Shown piece by piece: positions 61,781 to 64,000 of a DNA stretch of 64,000 nucleotides. Where the stretch lies: positions 119,799,842 to 119,863,841 of the forward strand of contig OX235270.1 in the NCBI GenBank assembly GCA_944472135.2, written 5' to 3'. The notes beneath the pieces were generated by a model that worked only from the letters and a program-made list of their open reading frames with translations, made no database searches and had not been told where the DNA came from. Made by a program: the position numbers and the translations under genes. This stretch comes from Trichobilharzia regenti. Its lineage: Eukaryota; Platyhelminthes; Trematoda; Strigeidida; Schistosomatidae. Position 1 is the stretch's first letter. Each line of letters opens with the position of its first letter.

Positions 61781-63392
61781 GAAAATTGAATTGCATAATG
61801 AACGTCTTTCAATACTGTTCAGGCGCTACTGTTAGAAAAATAGTTTTGTAAATCCATCTAAATGTCATTCTCCTTTCTTCCTCTGTATCATCCTTGGGAT
61901 ACACAGTAGATTCCGAAGGTTTCCGACCTGATGCTAGTCGTTTGGCACTTCTAATTAAAGCACCGTCACCCAATAATATGTCGTCGTTAAGATCATGGAT
62001 TGGTACTCTTCAGTTTTACTCCAGATTCATTCCCAATTTCACTCAACTGTTATCTCCGGTTTCTGATATTGTCTCCAGTAATTAATTTTAGTGGGAACAA
62101 CAACATGGGGATATCTTGCGAAAAACTTTGAAGTTTCTTAATAAACAGGCTTTCTTAAGACCTTTTTCATCGAAAGACAAGTCTGTTCTCACTACAGATG
62201 CTTCTCCCATGTGTATAGCTGCACTACTTGAGCAAGATGGACAACCTGTTATTTGTATTTCAAGACGTCTAAGTAAGAGTGAACAAGGGTACTCACAAAC
62301 CCAGAAAAAGGCTCTGGCAGCTGTATGGGCAATAAGACGCTTGCACAAGTATCTCTTTTGTACTAAGTTTCACGTAGTTACTGATCATCAGGCTTTGAAA
62401 TTCAATTGTAATCCAGAAAAATCTTTGAATAAATCATATGCTGCTATGGTTCAAAGATGGAGTTTAGAACTACGTGCATATGATTACACGATTGAACACA
62501 GATCGGCTGAGGATATACCTCATGCAGACTTCTTGTCTCGCTATTCATTATTTGACAATTCTGCTAATGTTACTGATTGTTTGTTAGTCCAGCCGTTACC
62601 CGTAGATAGAGTTCGACTTATAAATGATACCCGGAAATATTACGGATGCATTATATTGTAACAAAATAGGTTGGAATATCCAGTGTAAGCGAAGATCTCC
62701 GGACTTTTATAAGCACAGAGATGGGATTTCAGTTCATCCTGAAGGATTTCTATGTCTAAATGACAGAATTATTATTCATACGACATTAAGATCTGCGATT
62801 TTGGATGATCTCCATTCTGCTCATCTGGGTGCTGATAAGATGAAATCATTATCACGCCTAACATTCTGGTGGCCGGAAATTGATGCTGACATTGACAAAA
62901 GATCAAAGAGCTGTTCCAGCTGTTTGCACAAATTGTCCTATGGGAAGTCACCGTGGAAACCGTGGCCTACGCCTAGTGAGGTTTGGCAGCGTATTCATGT
63001 GGATTACTGTGGTCCATTCTTAAATTCATACTATGCTGTAATTATTGTGGATTCTTATTCTAGATGGCCAAAAGTCATAATTACAGATAGTCCTAATGCA
63101 AAATTCACTCACAGAACGTTGAGAAAGATTTTTAGTCGAGAAAGAATTCCAGATGTCTTAGTTACTGATAATGGTACTCATTTCACTGAGAAAAACTTTA
63201 TTGATTGGCTTAAACATATAGGTTGTAGTCATCTGTACACAGCACCACGTCATCCTCGGTCAAACGGGCTAGCAGAAAATTTTGTACGAACATTAAAGAG
63301 TGCCATAGCATCAAAAAGTCCTGAAAATTTTGATGACCTAGAGAGACGTGCAGATAACTTCCTACTACAATATCGCAGTGCGGAGCATACAA
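61781..63392 (+). pseudogene. Ty3/gypsy-type pol: RT tail, RNase H, integrase
   Basis: Starts abruptly just after the first Asp of the YLDD box (DVIVHG), then LGYTVDSEGFRPDASRLA, RSWIGTLQFYSRFIPNF (RT connection). RNase H at 62116-62661 has TTDASPMCIAALLEQ and DHQALKF. Integrase at 62624-63392 has a zinc-binding HHCC (H-x3-H ... CSSC) and all three catalytic acids: IHVDYCGPF, VTDNGTHF and GLAENFVRTLK. Several frameshifts separate the parts. Integrase stops at QYRSAEHT, where the 3' LTR begins. Gag, protease, most of RT and the integrase tail are deleted. Confidence 0.85.
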
Positions 63393-63759
63393 TGTCAGTG
63401 TTGTTGAGGACTGAACGATCAACTCATGGTTGTTTGCTCAAACCCAACTGCATATTTTTCCGCGGGAGTCATCAATACGGCAGTCAGCGTCTCATTGTTT
63501 GCTTTTTGGAAACATTTTTAATAATCTCTCGGAACTTTTGTCGTGGCATTTTGTTGTACGATTTTTTCCTAATCCTTCGTGTGTGATAACAGTGTTTTTG
63601 ATTATATTTTATCGTTACAGTGAAGGATTCTTGCGTCGTCACACACTGTTTGGATTTTGCTGTCGGCTTATCCTAGGCGTTTGTGAAATTTTTGAGGAAA
63701 ATCGTGAGTACCAGCTTAGCGATAGCTGGACATTGACGTTTTACGGCGCTAGACTGACA
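63393..63759 (+). repeat. 3' LTR of the pol-bearing element (367 bp)
   Basis: TGTCAGTGTTG...GACTGACA with TG...CA ends. It shares aacgatcaa-tc-tggttgtttgct and the cgcgg-agt-catcaatac segment with L1-L4, so it is the same LTR superfamily but a distinct subfamily. Confidence 0.78.
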
Positions 63760-64000
63760 TACATGTGTCCTCGAATATCCTGCTACACTATTCAGATCTC
63801 GAATTCTCAGACATCATCTGATATCCCCGGCTTCTGATATACATTATTATGCAGGTAATAATTATTGAGCTTCTTTTGGATTTATACTATAAATGTGGGA
63901 TTTCGAATGGTGAAAATATTAGATATCTAAGATCACTCAGTTCATAACAGACACCTGTTTCATTTGCAAATAAATGATTATAAATTATAATGATTCCGCT
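63760..64000. other. Right flank, nothing recognised
   Basis: AT-rich, no coding or RNA signal. No TSD partner for the adjacent LTR could be identified. Confidence 0.45.

Overview
The window looks like nuclear DNA of a trematode flatworm, most likely a schistosome. It is AT-rich, dense in eukaryotic retroelements (RTE-like and CR1/jockey-like LINEs, a Penelope-like element, LTR elements, tRNA-derived SINEs), and its one clear host gene has two 33-38 bp introns near the 5' end followed by a 4.5 kb intron, a pattern well known in schistosomes. The genus is an inference; no species-specific marker was identified.

Layout. 1-3919: AT-rich DNA with an RTE fragment and a SINE. 3920-25042: a tandem array of about 5.9 near-identical 3,248-bp units, each a fusion of two decayed LINE fragments (RTE-like and CR1-like). 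Unit 1 is interrupted by a younger 5'-truncated RTE insertion with a 13-bp target-site duplication (TSD). 25043-27925: SINE head, Ty3/gypsy reverse transcriptase (RT) scrap and a decayed RTE. 28556-34050 (minus): a four-exon TACO1/YebC-family gene. Its third intron holds two head-to-head copies of the 3' part of a Penelope-like element, about 1 kb per arm, and each arm ends in a hammerhead-ribozyme-like motif. 34051-37335: LINE scraps and a SINE. 37980-40588: an almost undamaged 5'-truncated RTE-like element with a 14-bp TSD. 41484-47330 (minus): two older LINEs, X and Y; X is split by a second copy of the same young RTE-like element with a 13-bp TSD.

47938-63759: a nested cluster of one LTR family. 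Three minus-strand units of 2,559 bp each carry an LTR, a gag-like ORF (DUF1759-like) and a second ORF with one strong C-terminal membrane segment, but no pol. A fourth unit has its LTR split by a plus-strand relative (56808-60537; 338-bp LTRs, TAAAC TSD) that is also gag plus membrane ORF without pol. Next to it is a plus-strand element with the reciprocal content: pol only (RT tail, RNase H, integrase), joined directly to a related 3' LTR.

The only host protein gene I can support is TACO1, which acts in mitochondrial translation. Everything else with coding character is mobile-element sequence, mostly broken. The main points to follow up are the LINE-derived satellite with mosaic unit variants, the Penelope inverted repeat with candidate ribozymes, and the gag-plus-membrane-protein LTR family beside a pol-only relative.
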